Part shown: piece after piece, positions 1 through 12,151 of the stretch | How positions within the stretch are numbered: the stretch's first letter is position 1 | How the letters are laid out: each line of letters opens with the position of its first letter | Assembly (NCBI GenBank): GCA_037176705.1 | Contig: CM073891.1 | Location: 52,578,571 to 52,642,570 of the forward strand | Direction: 5' to 3' | DNA: 64,000 nt | Origin: Molossus alvarezi | Taxonomy: Eukaryota > Chordata > Mammalia > Chiroptera > Molossidae | Notes under the pieces: generated by a model | Seen by the model: only the letters and a program-made list of their open reading frames with translations | Database searches by the model: none | Told to the model about the DNA's origin: nothing | Program-made: the position numbers and the translations under genes

Positions 1-654
1 TGATTTCAAAATAGGTGGTTCAAATCAACATTTTCAATTTTTCATGCTGATTTTAAAAGTTTATTGTGAAGATGCATTTTCCTTGAGAATGTGAACTACA
101 GATAGTGTCATTTGAATAAGAACAAATTTCAAAAATGTTAAGAATCTAGTGAACATCTTCATTTCCACCACTGTGACCTAGAACAACAGGGATTTCAGGC
201 CTTTCTTGATATTGGCATTACAAGTGCTACTTTGCCACCTGGTGGTTCATCCTGATACTTTCGTCAGAAAACTAAATTTTTTTTAGTCTTTTTGGTAATA
301 TACAAAATATGCTTTATTTATACCACAAGAAATTTACTACGTTAATGTTTAGAATTCAGTGATTCTGAGAGTCATTCAGTTTATATTTTTGTATTGTATC
401 TTGGTAAGCACATAATGTATCAAATGTTATTTTTATTAAGCAACATCAAACTGTGCAAATTAAAATTATTAGCTCAAATGTTGTTTTGAAAAAAAAATGC
501 CTTTTGCTAGCTATCCTTATTTGAAGGATTAAAAACATCAAAACTTTTACATTATTAAAAAAAAAGTTTTTTAAAGTGGTAAAATTAAATCTCCCAGAGA
601 TATAAAAAGTGAACATGTGTTAATTTTATTCGATCTGTTGACATAAAAAACATC
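1..654. other. AT-rich intergenic DNA
   Basis: No gene, RNA or clear repeat was recognised. The stretch has short A and T runs. The only specific signal is a CTCF-like motif listed separately. Confidence 0.5.
232..245 (-). promoter_or_regulatory. CTCF-like motif
   Basis: The minus strand reads CCACCAGGTGGCAA, which fits the CTCF core CCASYAGRKGGCAS at all but the last base. CTCF is the mammalian insulator and loop-anchor protein. Occupancy cannot be judged from sequence alone. Confidence 0.4.
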
Positions 655-1370
655 TAAATCTGTAGAGAAGTTTCTGAGTTTATTTGAAACAAACTAATGA
701 TAATTTCTAAGATGGAAAAATCTCAGTGAATTAAGAAAATGTTCCAGAGAATGACAGTTTTGTACTTATTTTATAATCAAAGGAGAGGATGTAAGGGGGT
801 TACATGAAATCCGTTGGTGATAGATTACAGAGGCAGTCTAAGATTAAATAAAAGTGAAACAGAAAGATACTTCCTTTACATTGGTGGTTGTAAAATAGTT
901 AATAATGGACATTTACAGCACATAGAGATGGTATGCAGGAGAACAGGAGAAAAATTAGGGGTCCTGTGGGCTCCTGTTCTGGTGGGAGATTGTGCCCTGA
1001 GGTGTCTAGAGAAAGGGGAATGCTCTGATATTTCAAAGGAATGCTATTTTAGATGCAAAAAAGATAATAGATAGGCTCGGTTAAGGTAAAGATTGACTTT
1101 TGTCCAGGAAGATGCTGGCCTAGGACATGACTACCCACCGTGATTTGCTGTTCGTTGGAAAGTTTAAATTTCAGATCACCCTGTGTGGTTATTTTGGTGT
1201 CTGAATTTCTAAGGCTCACCATGCAGGCCTCCCTTGAGTTTGCAGTTTTAGTATTGGGCCCCTTTTTTATACACAAACCTAGTGGTGAAAGTGGTGAGGT
1301 ATAACAATTAGTAGAAGGAGAAGTAGAAAAATAGACACAATTGTAATTAAATGATAATGCACAGGGAAGC
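655..1370 (-). repeat. LTR-like interspersed repeat, copy A
   Basis: Both ends of this stretch reappear, diverged, at about 18190-18407 and 19480-19800 in the same order and orientation, so this is a repeat family and not unique DNA. Read on the minus strand, the left end contains an AATAAACTC block like an LTR polyadenylation signal. ORFs inside are short and have no family resemblance. The family name is not certain; an LTR assignment is an inference. Confidence 0.4.
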
Positions 1371-1489
1371 AAAACTAGTTTTGTTATGGTGAAGGAGGGA
1401 AATCAATAGAACCTTTTCCAGACAGAATTTGTATATCTATAGACAATACTCATTTTTATTGCTAATGATATCGTAGGCAGTTAGACATG

Positions 1490-2456
1490 AGCAGAGTAGG
1501 AGTTATAGGCAAGGTACCGAAGGCCACCAGCCAGGGTGGAGAGCTCCAGGTGCCCAGCCATGGACAATTGTAGGGTGGGACATCACCCTCAGGGTGACCT
1601 TTTCTCCCCTAGCATAATGCTGGTCATGTGGTTCAGACCCTCCCCTGGCATGTTGCTAGTAATGTGGTAGATCCCTGTAGAAGAGAAACAAGGGGACCAG
1701 AGAAAAGACTGCTAAGACTCCCACACAAGCCCTTGCATGACCACTCCCTTAAGTGTTAAGCTCCCAGGACAATGAGGCTCTGACCCACATCAAATAATTT
1801 TAGAAAAAAAGCTTTGGGTCTATTGACCACAGAGACAGAGAGTTGATCAAACCTGTGATAACATCTAGGCCTCAGTTGTGTTTCAGCTCCAGGCCCAGAA
1901 AAGCTGCAAGGCCAGGTGAGGTGATGCCATGGCTGGTATCAGAACCGGCTGCAATGACTAGTGCTCCTTTGCCTTGGCACCACAACCCTGAGGAGACACA
2001 TGTGTAGAGCTCATGAATATTCTACTGAGATTCTCTCCTGAGACCTCCAGGTAAAAGCTCTTAATATGAAGGACCCAGCACAAATATGTGCACACTCTCT
2101 CTGGGACATGCCTGCACCTTACCACCTGTCCTTTCCCCCAGGTGTGTTCTCTTTGCCTTTCTTTTCCCTAAGCTCCAAGGACCCTTTTTTCACCTCTATA
2201 ACTTGTTTTCTGGTTCACACAGCTTAGCTGGCTCCCTTCTTCAATGGCTCATTTCTTCTCTCTCTGACTTTTTTTTTTTTTTGGTACATGCCCCTAGCGG
2301 AAACTGAACCTGGGACTCTCTGGTCCGCAGGCTCCAACGGCTGAGCCAAACCAACCGGTGTTCTCTCTGACTTTTTAAATAAACTTTCATTTGTGTCTTG
2401 CTTCTGAATTCTTTCTTAGCCAGAACTCAAAAATGGAGGTCTAACATCTGGTGCCG
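1490..2456 (+). repeat. Possible ERV LTR 3' portion
   Basis: The right part has an AATAAA signal near 2378 and a TCTTTCTTAGCC-type U5-like end, then TGGTGCCG near 2453. That octamer matches the start of a His-tRNA primer binding site as used by some ERV1 families. The match decays quickly and no internal retroviral region follows, so this is a tentative call. A SINE splits the LTR near its polyadenylation signal. The left boundary is a guess. Confidence 0.3.
2274..2361 (-). mobile_element. Truncated Ves SINE (subfamily a)
   Basis: A short poly(T) is followed by the reverse complement of the SINE tRNA-like head (GCTGAGCCAAACCAACCGG). It is flanked by the 15-bp duplication TCTCTCTGACTTTTT at 2259-2273 and 2362-2376, so it is a bona fide insertion into the LTR. 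Only about 88 bp remain; the CT-rich body is missing. Confidence 0.8.
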
Positions 2457-2629
2457 ATTCACCATTTACACTATTAGCTACCTACAATTTATAGAGTTCT
2501 AAAATAGGTTCCATAGAATCAAATCAATGAATATTCAGACTAGAAAACTACAGATATACATTTTCCACTGGAAAACAAAATTTTCCTTACATGTTACTCA
2601 AGTTCTGTCTCTGCTTTAAAGATTTCCCC

Positions 2630-2886
2630 ATAGCCCTGGCCAGTTTAGCTCATGGTTAGAGTGTTGGCCTGTGGTCCAGTGAGACCCAGGTTTGGTTCCC
2701 GCTAAGGGTGCGTATCTCGGTTGCAGTTTTTCCACGGCCCTGGTTGGGTCATGTGGGAGGCAGCCACTCGATGTGAAAGGGACACATCGATGTTTCTCTC
2801 TCTCTCTCTTCCTATCTCCCTCCCACTCTATCTGAACAAAAAAAATGGAAAAATGTCCTCGGTTGAGGATAAAAAAAGAAAAAAAT
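2630..2886 (+). mobile_element. Ves SINE (subfamily a)
   Basis: This is a complete tRNA-derived SINE with head GCCCTGGCCAGTTTAGCTC, A-box/B-box-like region, CT-rich body and the tail ATGGAAAAATGTCCTC..GAGGATAAAA. The TSD AGATTTCCCC lies at 2620-2629 and 2887-2896. Subfamily a is defined here by the GTTGCAGTTTGTCC block and the 'GTCCTCGG..GAGGAT' hairpin before the A-tail. Confidence 0.9.
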
Positions 2887-3034
2887 AGATTTCCCCCTAT
2901 ATAAGACTACTGAAATCAGTATTATTTTTAAATATAGTTTCAAGATTTGAAATTAAAATCAGCAACTGGGCACCGATAATAAATAATGCCCATTTGTTAT
3001 TTTTGTTCCTTGGTAGGTATGACGTCTATAACCA

Positions 3035-3340
3035 GTGGTCTTCACCCCTGATGCCTGAAGAGTTTTAATGAGCACCCTGGTGTTTCTGATTCAGGCTGAG
3101 GATCACTACTCTAGAGCAGCAACTTTCCACTCTGGCTTCACGTTAAAACTGCCTACAGAACTTATCATAATTTTTAAGAGTGGGATTAAAGAAAAAATAT
3201 TTTTAAAGCTTTCAGAGTTCTAGTATGTGGTGAGGGTTGAGAACTATGAACTCTAGAAGAGAGTTTTGAAATCCTGGTGACACATTAGAATCATCTGGAG
3301 AAATTTTAGCAAATGTTGATGTCCACCGACCATGGTAGCA
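3035..3340. repeat. MER5-type hAT-Charlie remnants
   Basis: Two or more decayed pieces resemble the MER5A consensus, with phrases such as 'ccagtggtcttcacccctg', 'tttctgattcaggctgagg' and 'cacattagaatcatctgg'. These are old non-autonomous DNA transposons of mammals. There is no coding capacity. Confidence 0.55.
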
Positions 3341-3728
3341 TTTCTTGTCAAACTTTTCTTTTGGATTTTTACTTATCAAAATTAAACTGAAAAGGAAAGA
3401 TGATTGAGTTTAAAAGGAAAGCCCTACAATGTACTTCATTTACCTAAAAGGGCAAAGGCACAAGAAATACACAGTACTCTTCTTTGTCTATTGGTCAATT
3501 AATAGATAGATATAGATATTCACAATTATTTCACTGCTCTCTCAGGGTGCAGGTAGGAAATTAATAATTTGGAAGCCAAGATGGAGAAGAAGCAGACGGG
3601 AAAGGCTGCGTCCAAGATAGATTGCTGAGAGACGAACTGGGAGAAGGTCTCCAGTGAAAGAGTGTTAGCAGAAAGGGAATGGTGAAAATAGTTACAGTTA
3701 TGAAGCACCAGTTAAAAGATAAGGACTA

Positions 3729-3954
3729 GCCAGGCCGGTGTGGCTTAGTGGTTGAGCATTGATCCATGTACCAAGAGATCACAGGTTCTATTCCTGGTCA
3801 AGGCACATGCCTGGGTTTCGGGCTCGGTCCCCAGTAGGGGGCATGCAGGAGGCAGCCAATTGGTGGTTCTCTCTCATATCGTTGTTTCTATCTCTTTCTC
3901 TCTCTCCCTTCCTCTCACTCTAAAAATCAATAAAATATATTTTTTACAAAAGGC
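3729..3954 (+). mobile_element. Ves SINE (subfamily b)
   Basis: The SINE head GGCCGGTGTGGCTTAGTGG is followed by the B-box-like GGTTCTATTCCTGGTC, the GGGGGCATGCAGGAGGCAGCC block, a CT-rich body and an AAATCAATAAAATAT tail. The TSD AAGGACTA lies at 3721-3728 and 3955-3962. Subfamily b differs from a in the middle and has a tail ending in AATAAA. Confidence 0.88.
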
Positions 3955-4035
3955 AAGGACTATATGTGTGCTTTGAAAACACTTTGTCTCTTAATCATAA
4001 TAAACCACAGTGTGGTAGGTGTAGAAAACATATAT

Positions 4036-4037
4036 TA

Positions 4038-4073
<36 letters not shown>

Positions 4074-4110
4074 ACATATATATAAAACATATATACTACA
4101 CATATTATAT
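4036..4110. repeat. (GT)n(AT)n microsatellite
   Basis: A GT dinucleotide run passes into an AT dinucleotide run and then into ATAT-rich sequence up to about 4110. Confidence 0.9.
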
Positions 4111-4444
4111 AAAACATAATTTAATAATCTAAATTTATTAATCTATTTACTAAATTATCCAATTATTAATCTAGAGAACCAGATTTGCTTCCATGCAACA
4201 TGATCCAAGTGTTTGCTTATGGATAGGCATGGTACATAAGAAATCAAATAATAATTGGAAATTTTCTTAAGGTATATGGAATCTGATGTATCAAATATCT
4301 AAAACATCAAGGCATAGCTCACAATAAAAGTGATTTTGCTAATGAGCTTGACCTATCCATATTCTTTGTTTACACTGTATTACTGTCTACATTATGGACT
4401 AGAGACTGTAAGGAACATAGCTAAACCATCTAATGACCATCAGA
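4111..4444. other. AT-rich DNA, nothing recognised
   Basis: I see no gene or named repeat in this stretch. Confidence 0.4.
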
Positions 4445-4812
4445 GAAATGTTTCTTATCACCAGATGCACATGAAAATCATCGGGGGAGTTTTTGTTTTT
4501 GTTTTTTTTTCTTAAAGCATCAATGTCCAGATTCAACCTCCAGAGATCTTATGTTGGTTTGAAGTAGGTCCCATATATCAGCATTTGTTAAAATTTCTTC
4601 ATATGATCCTGATATATTCTTGCAAATTCCAGTCCCGGAATTCATAGTTCTCAGCCCTTGCTAAATATTAGAATAGTGCCTCTCATATGCTGCATTAGAA
4701 ACACTGGGAGGGCTCATTAAAACAGATTGCTAAATTTGCATTTTTAACAGGTTCTCAAGTGATCATGATGCTGCTGGTCTAGGAACCACACTTTGAAAAC
4801 TACTGATCTAAA
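4445..4812. repeat. MER5/Charlie-type DNA transposon remnant
   Basis: The right end reads like the MER5 family terminus ('gctgctggtctaggaacc', 'actttgaaaactactg') and the left part has 'ccagatgcacatgaaaatca'. The region is strongly decayed and non-coding. Confidence 0.5.
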
Positions 4813-4887
4813 TAGTGCAGCATCAGCTTTGTCTGTTTTTCTTTATGACTTATTTCTTTGTGTTCAAGGCCTACTAAAACTACTCTT

Positions 4888-5112
4888 TAGTTTCTTAAAC
4901 TTTTGTTTTTATTTATTGATTTTTAGAGAGAGAGGAAGGGAGAGGAAGAGAGAGATGGAAACATCAATGAGAGAGAACAATTGGCCGCTTACCCACATGC
5001 CCACCAACTGGGAATTTGGCCCACAACCTGGGCAAGTGTCCTGACTGAAAATTGATCTGACAACCTCTTGGTGCATGGGTCAGTGCTCAACGACTGAGCC
5101 ACAATGGCTGGG
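4888..5112 (-). mobile_element. Ves SINE (subfamily b)
   Basis: This is a reverse-oriented SINE: T-rich tail, TTATTGATTTTTAGAGAG, GA-rich body, then the complement of the tRNA-like head ending GACTGAGCCACAATGGCTGG. A 16-bp TSD with one mismatch (TACTAAAACTACTCTT / TACTAAAACAACTCTT) lies at 4872-4887 and 5113-5128. Confidence 0.9.
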
Positions 5113-5529
5113 TACTAAAACAACTCTTCGAAAAATTGTGATAAAATAACATAAAATTTACCAGATACTTGTGATTTCTTTTTTTTTTTTTAATTAATTT
5201 ATTTTTGCTACTGGTTTCTCCTTTTTCTGCCACTGATACCCCACTCCCCCTCCCTCCCTGCCCTGTCCCCAGCTTTGTTCTCCATGTCCATTGTTCATGC
5301 ACACAGGCATATAAGTTCTGTGGTTTATATCTCCCCCACCACCCCTTCAGGGAATTGTCAGTCTATACCCCACTTCCACGTCTCTGGGACTACCCCATTC
5401 CTCAAACTGTTATATTCATTATATTCCACAAATAAGTGAGATCATGTGATATTTGGCTTTCTCCGCTTGGCTTGTTTTGCTTAGGATAATAATATCCAGG
5501 TACCCTCATGTCATCTTAAAGGATAAGAG

Positions 5530-8500
5530 ATCTTTCTTACAGCTGCATAGTACTCCATTGTGTATATGTACCACTGCTTTTTTATCCATTCGTCTACTGA
5601 TGGACATTTGGGCTGTTTCCAGATCTTACCTATTATAAATAGTGCTGCTATAAACATGGGGGTACATATAGTCTTTCTGATTGGTGTTTCAGGCTTCTTA
5701 GGGTATATTTCTAGGAGAGGAATCACTGGGTCAAATGGAAGTTCAATTTTTAATTTTTTGAGGTAACACCATATTGTTTTCCATAGTGGCTGCACCAGTC
5801 TGCATTCCGACCAGCAGTGTATTAGAGTCCCTTTTTCTCTACACCCGCATCAACAACACTTCTTGATGGCGGCTGTTCTGACAGGTGTGAAGTGATACCT
5901 CATTGTTGTTTTAATTTGCATCTCTCTGATGATTAGTTATGTTGAGCATTTCTTCATATGTCTCTTAGCCATTTGTATGTCCTGTTTGGAAAGGTGTCTG
6001 TTTAGTTCCTCTGCCATTTTTAAATTGGGTTCTTTGTTTTCCTTTTGTTAAGCTGTATAAGCACTCTATATTGATTGGAAATTAACCCCTTATCTGATGT
6101 ATCATTGGCAATTATGCTCTCCCATAAAGTGGGTTGTCTTTCCATTCTGATATTGGTTTTTTTTTGCTGTGCAGGAGGTTTTTAGTTTGATGTAGTCCCA
6201 TGTGTTCATTTTTTCTTTTGTTTCTGTTGCCTTAGGGGATGTATCAGTGAAAATTTTGCTGCGTATGATATCCGAAATTTTGTTGCCTACAGTTTCTTCT
6301 AGGATTTTTATAGATTCATGAGTCACATTTAAGTCATTTATCCATTTTGAGTTTACTTTTGTGTATGGTGTAAGTTGATGGTCTAGTTTTATTTTTTTGC
6401 ATGTAGCTGTCCAATTTTCCCAACACCATTTATTAAAGAAGCTGTCTTTACTCCACTGTATGCTCTTGACCCCTTTGTCAAATATTAATTGAGCATATTG
6501 TCTTGGGTCTATTTCTGGGTTCTCTATTCTGTTCCATTGATCTATCTGCCTGTTCTTGTGCCAGTACCAGGCTGTTAGGATTACAGTGGCTTTGTAGTAT
6601 AACCTGAAATCTGGTAATGTGATCCCTCCAACTTTGTTCTTCTTTTTCTAGATTGCTGTGGCTATTCGAGGTCTTTTTTGGTTCCATATGAACTTTTGAA
6701 GTATTTGTTCTAGTTCTGTGAAGTATGTCATTGGTATTTTGATGGGAATTGCATTGAATCTATAGATTGCTTTGGGTAATATGAACATTTTAATAATGTT
6801 AATTCTTCCAATTCATGAATAAGGTATGTGCTTCCACTTTTTTATATCTTCCTCTATTTCTTTTTTCAATGACCTGTAGTTTTCTGTGAATAGGTCCTTT
6901 ATTTCTTTGGTTAAGTTTATTCCTAGGTATCTTAATTTTTTTGCTGCAATGATAAATGGGATTTTCTAGTTTCTCTTTCTGTGAGTTCATCATTGGTGTA
7001 TAAGAATGTCATCAATTTCTTGACATTAATTTTGTATCCTACTACTTTGCCAAATTCATTTATTAAGTCTAGTAAATTTTTGATTGAGTCTTTGGGGTTT
7101 TCTACATATAGTATCATGTCACCTGCGAATAATGACAGTTTCACTTCCTCCTTTCCAATTTGGATCCCTTTTATTTTTTCTTCATGTCTGATTGCTGTGG
7201 CTAAGATTTCCAGTACTATGTTAAATGAGAATGTTGAAAGTGGGCATCTTTGTCTTGTCTTGTTCTTAAGAGAAATGCTTTTAGTTTTCGCCCATTGAGT
7301 ATGATGTTGGGTGTAGGTCTTTTATATATGGCCTTTATTATGTTGAGATATGATCCCTCTATTCCCAGATTGCTGAGCATTTTTTATCAGAAATGGGTGC
7401 TGGATTTTGTCGAATGCTTTTTTCAACATCTATTGATATGATAATATGATTTTTATCTTTCATTTTGTTTATGTGGTGTATCACATTTATTGATTTGCGA
7501 ATATTGCACCAACCTTGCATCCCTGGGATGAATCCCACTTGGTCATGGTGAATAATTTTTTTGATGTATTACTGGATTTGATTTGCTAGTATTTTGTTCA
7601 GGATTTTGGCATCTATGTTCATCAGGGATATTGGCCATTAGTTTTCTTTCTTTGTAGTGTCTTTTTCTGGTTTTGGAATTAGAATTATGCTGGCCTCATA
7701 AAATGAGTTTGGAAATCTTTCTTGAAATAGTTTGAGGAGAATGGGTATTAGTTCTTCTTTGAAAGTTTGGTAAAATTCCCCTGTGAAGCCTTCCGGACCT
7801 GGGCTATTGTTTGCTGGGAGAGTCTTGATTACCTCTTCAATTTCTTGTTGTTATTGGTCTGTTCAAGTTTTCTATGTCTTCCCATTTCAGTTTTGGGAGA
7901 CTATGTGTTTCTAGAAATTTGTCCATTTCACTTAGATTGTCGAATTTGTTAACGTATAATTGTTCATAATATTTGTTCACAATCCTTTGTATTTCTGTGG
8001 TGTCAGTTATTATTTCTCTTCTTTCATTTATGATTTTGTGTATTTGGGTTTTCATTCTTCGTTTCTTGGTGAGTCTAGCTAAGGCTCCATGAGTCTTGCT
8101 TATCTTTTCAAAGAACCAGCTCTCTGTTTCACTGATCCTTTGAATTGTTTTTTGTTTTTTTTTTTTTTTTGGGGGGGGGGGTCTCCATATCATTTATTTC
8201 TGCTCTGATCTTTACTATTTCCTTTCTTCTACTTATTCTTGGGTTTTCTTTCTGTTTGCTTTCTAGTTCTTTAAGTTGTAAGGTTAGATAGTCTATTAGA
8301 GATTTTTCTTGCTTCTTGAGGTAGGCCTGTAGTGCTAAGAACTTCCCTTTCAGACCTGCTTTCACTGCATCCCATAGATTTTGTGTTGTCTGTGCATTTC
8401 CATTGGTTTCCAGGATTTTTTTATTTCCATCCTTGTTCTCCATGATAACTCATTCATTGTTCAATAACATGCTATTTAGCCTTCATGTTTTCAAATGTCT

Positions 8501-9463
8501 TTGCATGTTCTTGTTGCAATTGATTTCTAGTTCCATGCCATTGTGATCTGAGAAGATGCTTGATATAATTTCAATCTTTTCTTTTTTTTTTTTATCCTCA
8601 CCTGAGGACATTTTTCCATTTTTTGTTCAGATAGAGCTGGAGGGAGAGAGCGGGAGGGAGAGAGAGGAAGAGAGAGAGAGAGAGAAACATTGATGTGAAG
8701 GGACACAAGTGGCTGCCACCAGCACGACCAACCAGGGCCAGGGACAAACTGCAACTGAGGTAAGCGCCCTTAACAGGAACCGAACCCGGGTCTCTCTGTA
8801 CCGCAGGCCAACGCTCCAACGGCTGAGCCAAACCAATCTTCTTGAACTTGTAGAGATTTAGTTTGTGTCCTATCATGTTGTCTATCTTTGAGAATGTCCC
8901 ATGTGCACTTGAGAAGAATGTGAATTCTGCAGTTTTGGGGTGTAATTCGCCATAGATATCTTTTAAATCCATTTGATCTAGCACTCCATTTAGAGTCTGT
9001 GTTTCTTTGTTAATTTTTTTACATAGAGGATCTATCAAGTGATGTCAGCAGAGTGTTGAAGTACCCTTCTATGATTGTACTGCTGTTGATTTCTCCTTTG
9101 AAGTCCTCCAGAAGATTTTAATATATGTTGGTGATCCTATATTGGGTGCATATATGTTTACAAGGTTCTGTCTTCCTGTTGGATAGATCCTTTCAATATT
9201 TTGTAGTGGTCTTCTTTGTCTCTAGTGATGGCTTTCATTTTGAAATCTACTTCATCAGATAGCAGTATTACTACACCACCTTTTTTTTTTTTTCTTTCTG
9301 TTTGTTTGAAAGATTTTTTTCCATCCCTTCACTTTCAACCTATGTGAGTATTTTGTTGTGAGGTGGGTCTCTTTTAAACAACATATAGATGACTCATGCT
9401 TTCTTATGCAATCAATCCATTTACATTTAAGGTGATTATTCATGTGTACTTATTTGTTGCCAT
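5530..9463 (-). pseudogene. L1 ORF2 (endonuclease-reverse transcriptase), broken
   Basis: The protein would have an APE-type endonuclease, a reverse transcriptase and a Cys-rich C-terminus. The ATG is at 9461-9463. Endonuclease pieces are seen around 9255-9443 (CCLKETHLTTK), reverse transcriptase pieces at about 7837-8193 and 6932-7144, and C-terminal pieces at 6102-6326 and 5511-5795. The catalytic box near 7110-7140 encodes FAGD where active L1s have FADD. A SINE interrupts the frame at 8579-8833. Numerous frameshifts are present, so no intact protein can be made. Confidence 0.88.
8579..8833 (-). mobile_element. Ves SINE (subfamily a) nested in L1 copy A
   Basis: The order is poly(T), ATCCTCACCTGAGGAC hairpin, GA-rich body and complement of the tRNA-like head ending CTGAGCCAAAC. 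The short TSD CAATCTT is at 8572-8578 and 8834-8840. The L1 sequence is continuous once the SINE is removed, so the SINE is younger than L1 copy A. Confidence 0.9.
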
Positions 9464-9619
9464 TTTTTTGTTTAATATGGTTATATTTTTCTTCCTATTT
9501 CTTCTACTAATTACAGCAGTCCTTTTAACATTTCTTGCAGTGCTGGTTTGGCGCCAATGTATTCCCTTAGCCTTTTTTTTTGTGTAGGAAGCACTTTATT
9601 TGACCTTCTATTTTCAATG

Positions 9620-10393
9620 ATAGCCTTGCTGGATAGAGCAGTCTTAGATTCAGATCCTGTTTTTCATGACCTTGACTACTTCATGCCATTCCCTTCTGGC
9701 CTGTAGTGTTTCTGTTGGAAAGTCAGCTGAGAGACTTATGAAGGTTCCTTTGTAGGTAACCTGTTGCTTATCTCTTGCTGCTTTTCGGATTCTCTCTTTG
9801 TCTTTAATTTTTGGCATTTTAATTACTATGTGTCTTGGTGTGGGCCTGTTTGCTGTCTTCTTATTTGGGGCTCTCTGTGCTTCTTCAACCTGAATGCTTT
9901 CTTCCTTCACCAAATTAGGAAATTTTTCTGTCACTATTTCTTCAATTATATTCTCTAACGGATGCCCATTTTCTTCCTCTTCGGGGACTCCTACAATGCG
10001 AATGTTATTACGTTTCCAGTTGTCCCACTGATCTCTTAAGCTGTCTTCCTGTTTTTTAATTGTATTTTTCTTTTGGTTTTCTGATTGGTTGATTTTTTCT
10101 ACCCTGTATTCTAAATCACTGATCTGGTCCTCAGCTTCCTCTACTCTGCTGGTCAGTCCTTTCAATGTGTTCTTAATTTCTGCTATGTCATTCTTCATTT
10201 CCACTTGGTTGGTTTTCAATGTTTCTATATCTTTACTCATGGTGCTGATGTCCTTACTCATGCTGTTGAGCTTCCTCAAGATCATGGCTCTGAACTCTAC
10301 CTCTGATCATTTGCATAGCTGCATTTCATTTATCTCATCTTCGATAGAGTTCTCTTGTTCTTTCATTTGGGATTTGTTTCTTTGTTTCACCAT
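9620..10393 (-). pseudogene. L1 ORF1 (RNA-binding chaperone), broken
   Basis: ORF1p is the L1 RNA-binding protein that coats L1 RNA. The start codon aligns to position 10393 by comparison with copy B (MVKQRNKSQMK-type N-terminus). A long open piece at 9650-10285 holds a heptad-rich coiled coil (LTSRVEEAEDQISDLEYRVE), then the RRM-like and C-terminal region with RAPNKKTANRPTPRHIVIKM and ADFPTETLQARREWHEVVK. The frame is lost upstream of 10285 and shifts near 9650, ending early in KVMKNRI. It is preceded by a GC-richer 5'UTR. Confidence 0.85.
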
Positions 10394-11206
10394 TTTGCCT
10401 ATCTCAGTGGGTTTTGGAGCCTGCCAAATTTTCTCTGTGGGTGTTGGTGTTCTGCTGTTTGTTGGTTCCTCTACTGGGTTTGGATGGGCCTGGGTGGGCC
10501 CACGTTAAACACCACTGTCAAGTCTTATTTTCCTGGGGAGATTTGCAAGCACAGGAAAGGTTCAGTTATCCTCTAGCTTTTTCCTGGTGGCTAGTAGTCT
10601 CAGTTACTCAGTGCCTTGGAATGTAGCCCTGATGTTCTTCATAAGAAGATTTCCAGACGGTGGGATAGATGCTGGTTGTTAATGAGCCTCAATTTGCATT
10701 TTTTTGCCTCACCTGGGAAAGGCTGAATCTCCGAGGAGGAGGGCACTGCTGCTTTCCCCACAGCTCTGGGAAGGAGCACACTGGCCACCATCCTTTGTGG
10801 CCACAAATCAGCAAAAACGCTGAGTGCCCTCCAAATCCCAGTTGTCCCCACAGTGTTTCAGCCCAGTCTGCCCTCCCTCTGCCGTAGGCCCCAGGTGGGT
10901 GGCTGTGGCTATTTTAGCACACTGTTCCGGCTCCCTGAGCTGTGGAGCGGGCTTGGTCTTTATTTCCCAAGGGCGCTGCTCACAGCTAAGACTGCTGCTG
11001 TCTGTGGGCTCCCAGCCCGCCACCCTCTTGTGCCTCCACAGATCCTACCAGTGTCCCTGGTTATATGGTCCTGTCCCGCTGCCTTTCTGTTGCTTTTTTC
11101 TGAGGATTTGTCTTTATTTTAGCTGTAATTCCCGTTTGGTCCTGGAGATCATCTGTGTAGATTCCACTCACTCTGCCTCCATTTTCACATCCTCTTGTGA
11201 TTTCTT

Positions 11207-12030
11207 ACAAAGAAAAAATGTGTATACAAATGTACTATGTAATATGTAATATGTGTGTATATATATTTTTAACTGCACAATGGGATTATGTTCATTTTTT
11301 CAAGAGTACATTTTTTTGAGATTAGGGCAATAACCTGAAATTACAAATATGCAGCAAATGAGCTACAATAGGTACAGTTAAATGCACATTATTGTAGCCA
11401 TGCTTTTTAAGAGACCTAATAAGAATGATAATTGATGTAAAAATTTGTCACACTAAGCCGATTATGATCAAATACATTATTGATAATTAAAATGCTTTTT
11501 CTAGTGTTAAAGTTATACTATTTTGTAAATGGCTCTTAAAAAGTTTTATAGCTACTTATTAAAGAAAATATGACTTAGTCCTGATTTGATTAATACATTG
11601 TTTAGCCTTGAGTTAGTCATTCAATCTCTCTAGGCTTTATTTTATATGAAAAACAATCTATATGGTTTCTGCCATTTATATTTATTTTTTTATTCTTAAA
11701 ATCAAATATGGTTAAGTAGCAAAGAATATTTCCTTAAAATGTGTAAGATATAAAGAATAATGATATGATGGACACCTGCATTCTGGTGTCCATCTAGTTT
11801 ATGAAAACATTTTCACCTAAAATTTTAATAACACTACCACAAGGTGAAGAAGTTGAGTCTACTGTAAAACAAGTTTATAAATTGTACCTCAAAGATTTTA
11901 AAAATATAAAAGTATAATGGTAAATATTCTGTTCAATTATCTGATCAGAGTAATGGCACTTTTTACAGAGATCTCTGTGAGTAATCACTCCATCTTCCTC
12001 TCAAGCAGGTGGGATTCTCTTCACTTTCCC
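11207..12030. other. AT-rich intergenic DNA
   Basis: Nothing recognisable beyond short A/T runs. It lies between L1 copy A and the exon-like segment at 12037. Confidence 0.4.
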
Positions 12031-12036
12031 CAACAG

Positions 12037-12151
12037 GTTCTGAGGTTTGTGAAGTTTCCAGTAAAGATCTGGAGTCCAAGAAAGGTTCTTGGATAGTTAT
12101 ATTGGGAGTCACAGTGGTTGGCAGTCCCTGGTGGATTTACAAAGCCTTAAG
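12037..12151 (+). other. Exon-like segment with consensus splice sites
   Basis: A pyrimidine-rich tract ending CCCCAACAG precedes the segment and AAG|GTAAGT follows it, which fits the mammalian acceptor and donor consensus. One of three frames is open through all 115 bp and encodes a short polar stretch followed by a hydrophobic, membrane-like run (SWIVILGVTVVGSPWWIY). I recognise no family. No partner exon was identified nearby. It may be a chance exon, an exon of a lineage-specific transcript, or a relic. Confidence 0.3.

Larger units (their letters stand above)
5181..11193 (-). mobile_element. Near full-length LINE-1 (copy A)
   Basis: This is an autonomous-type non-LTR retrotransposon, about 5.76 kb after removing one SINE. 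The poly(A) tail (poly T on the plus strand) is at 5181-5190, the 3'UTR at about 5191-5530, ORF2 remnants at about 5530-9463, ORF1 at about 9600-10393 and the 5'UTR up to 11193. The TSD CTTGTGATTTCTT lies at 5168-5180 and 11194-11206, so both ends are genuine. The 5' end begins at the same internal point as position 30224 of the plus-strand copy B and lacks that copy's tandem monomers. Multiple frameshifts and stops make it non-autonomous now. Confidence 0.95.

Noticed and set aside
2630..2886. tRNA gene in the SINE head
   Set aside because: A/B-box-like sequence is present as in all tRNA-derived SINEs, but no cloverleaf-forming full tRNA was seen.
8598..9038. 146-codon minus-strand ORF in L1 copy A
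   Set aside because: It runs from L1 ORF2 into the nested SINE and is a chance fusion, not a gene.
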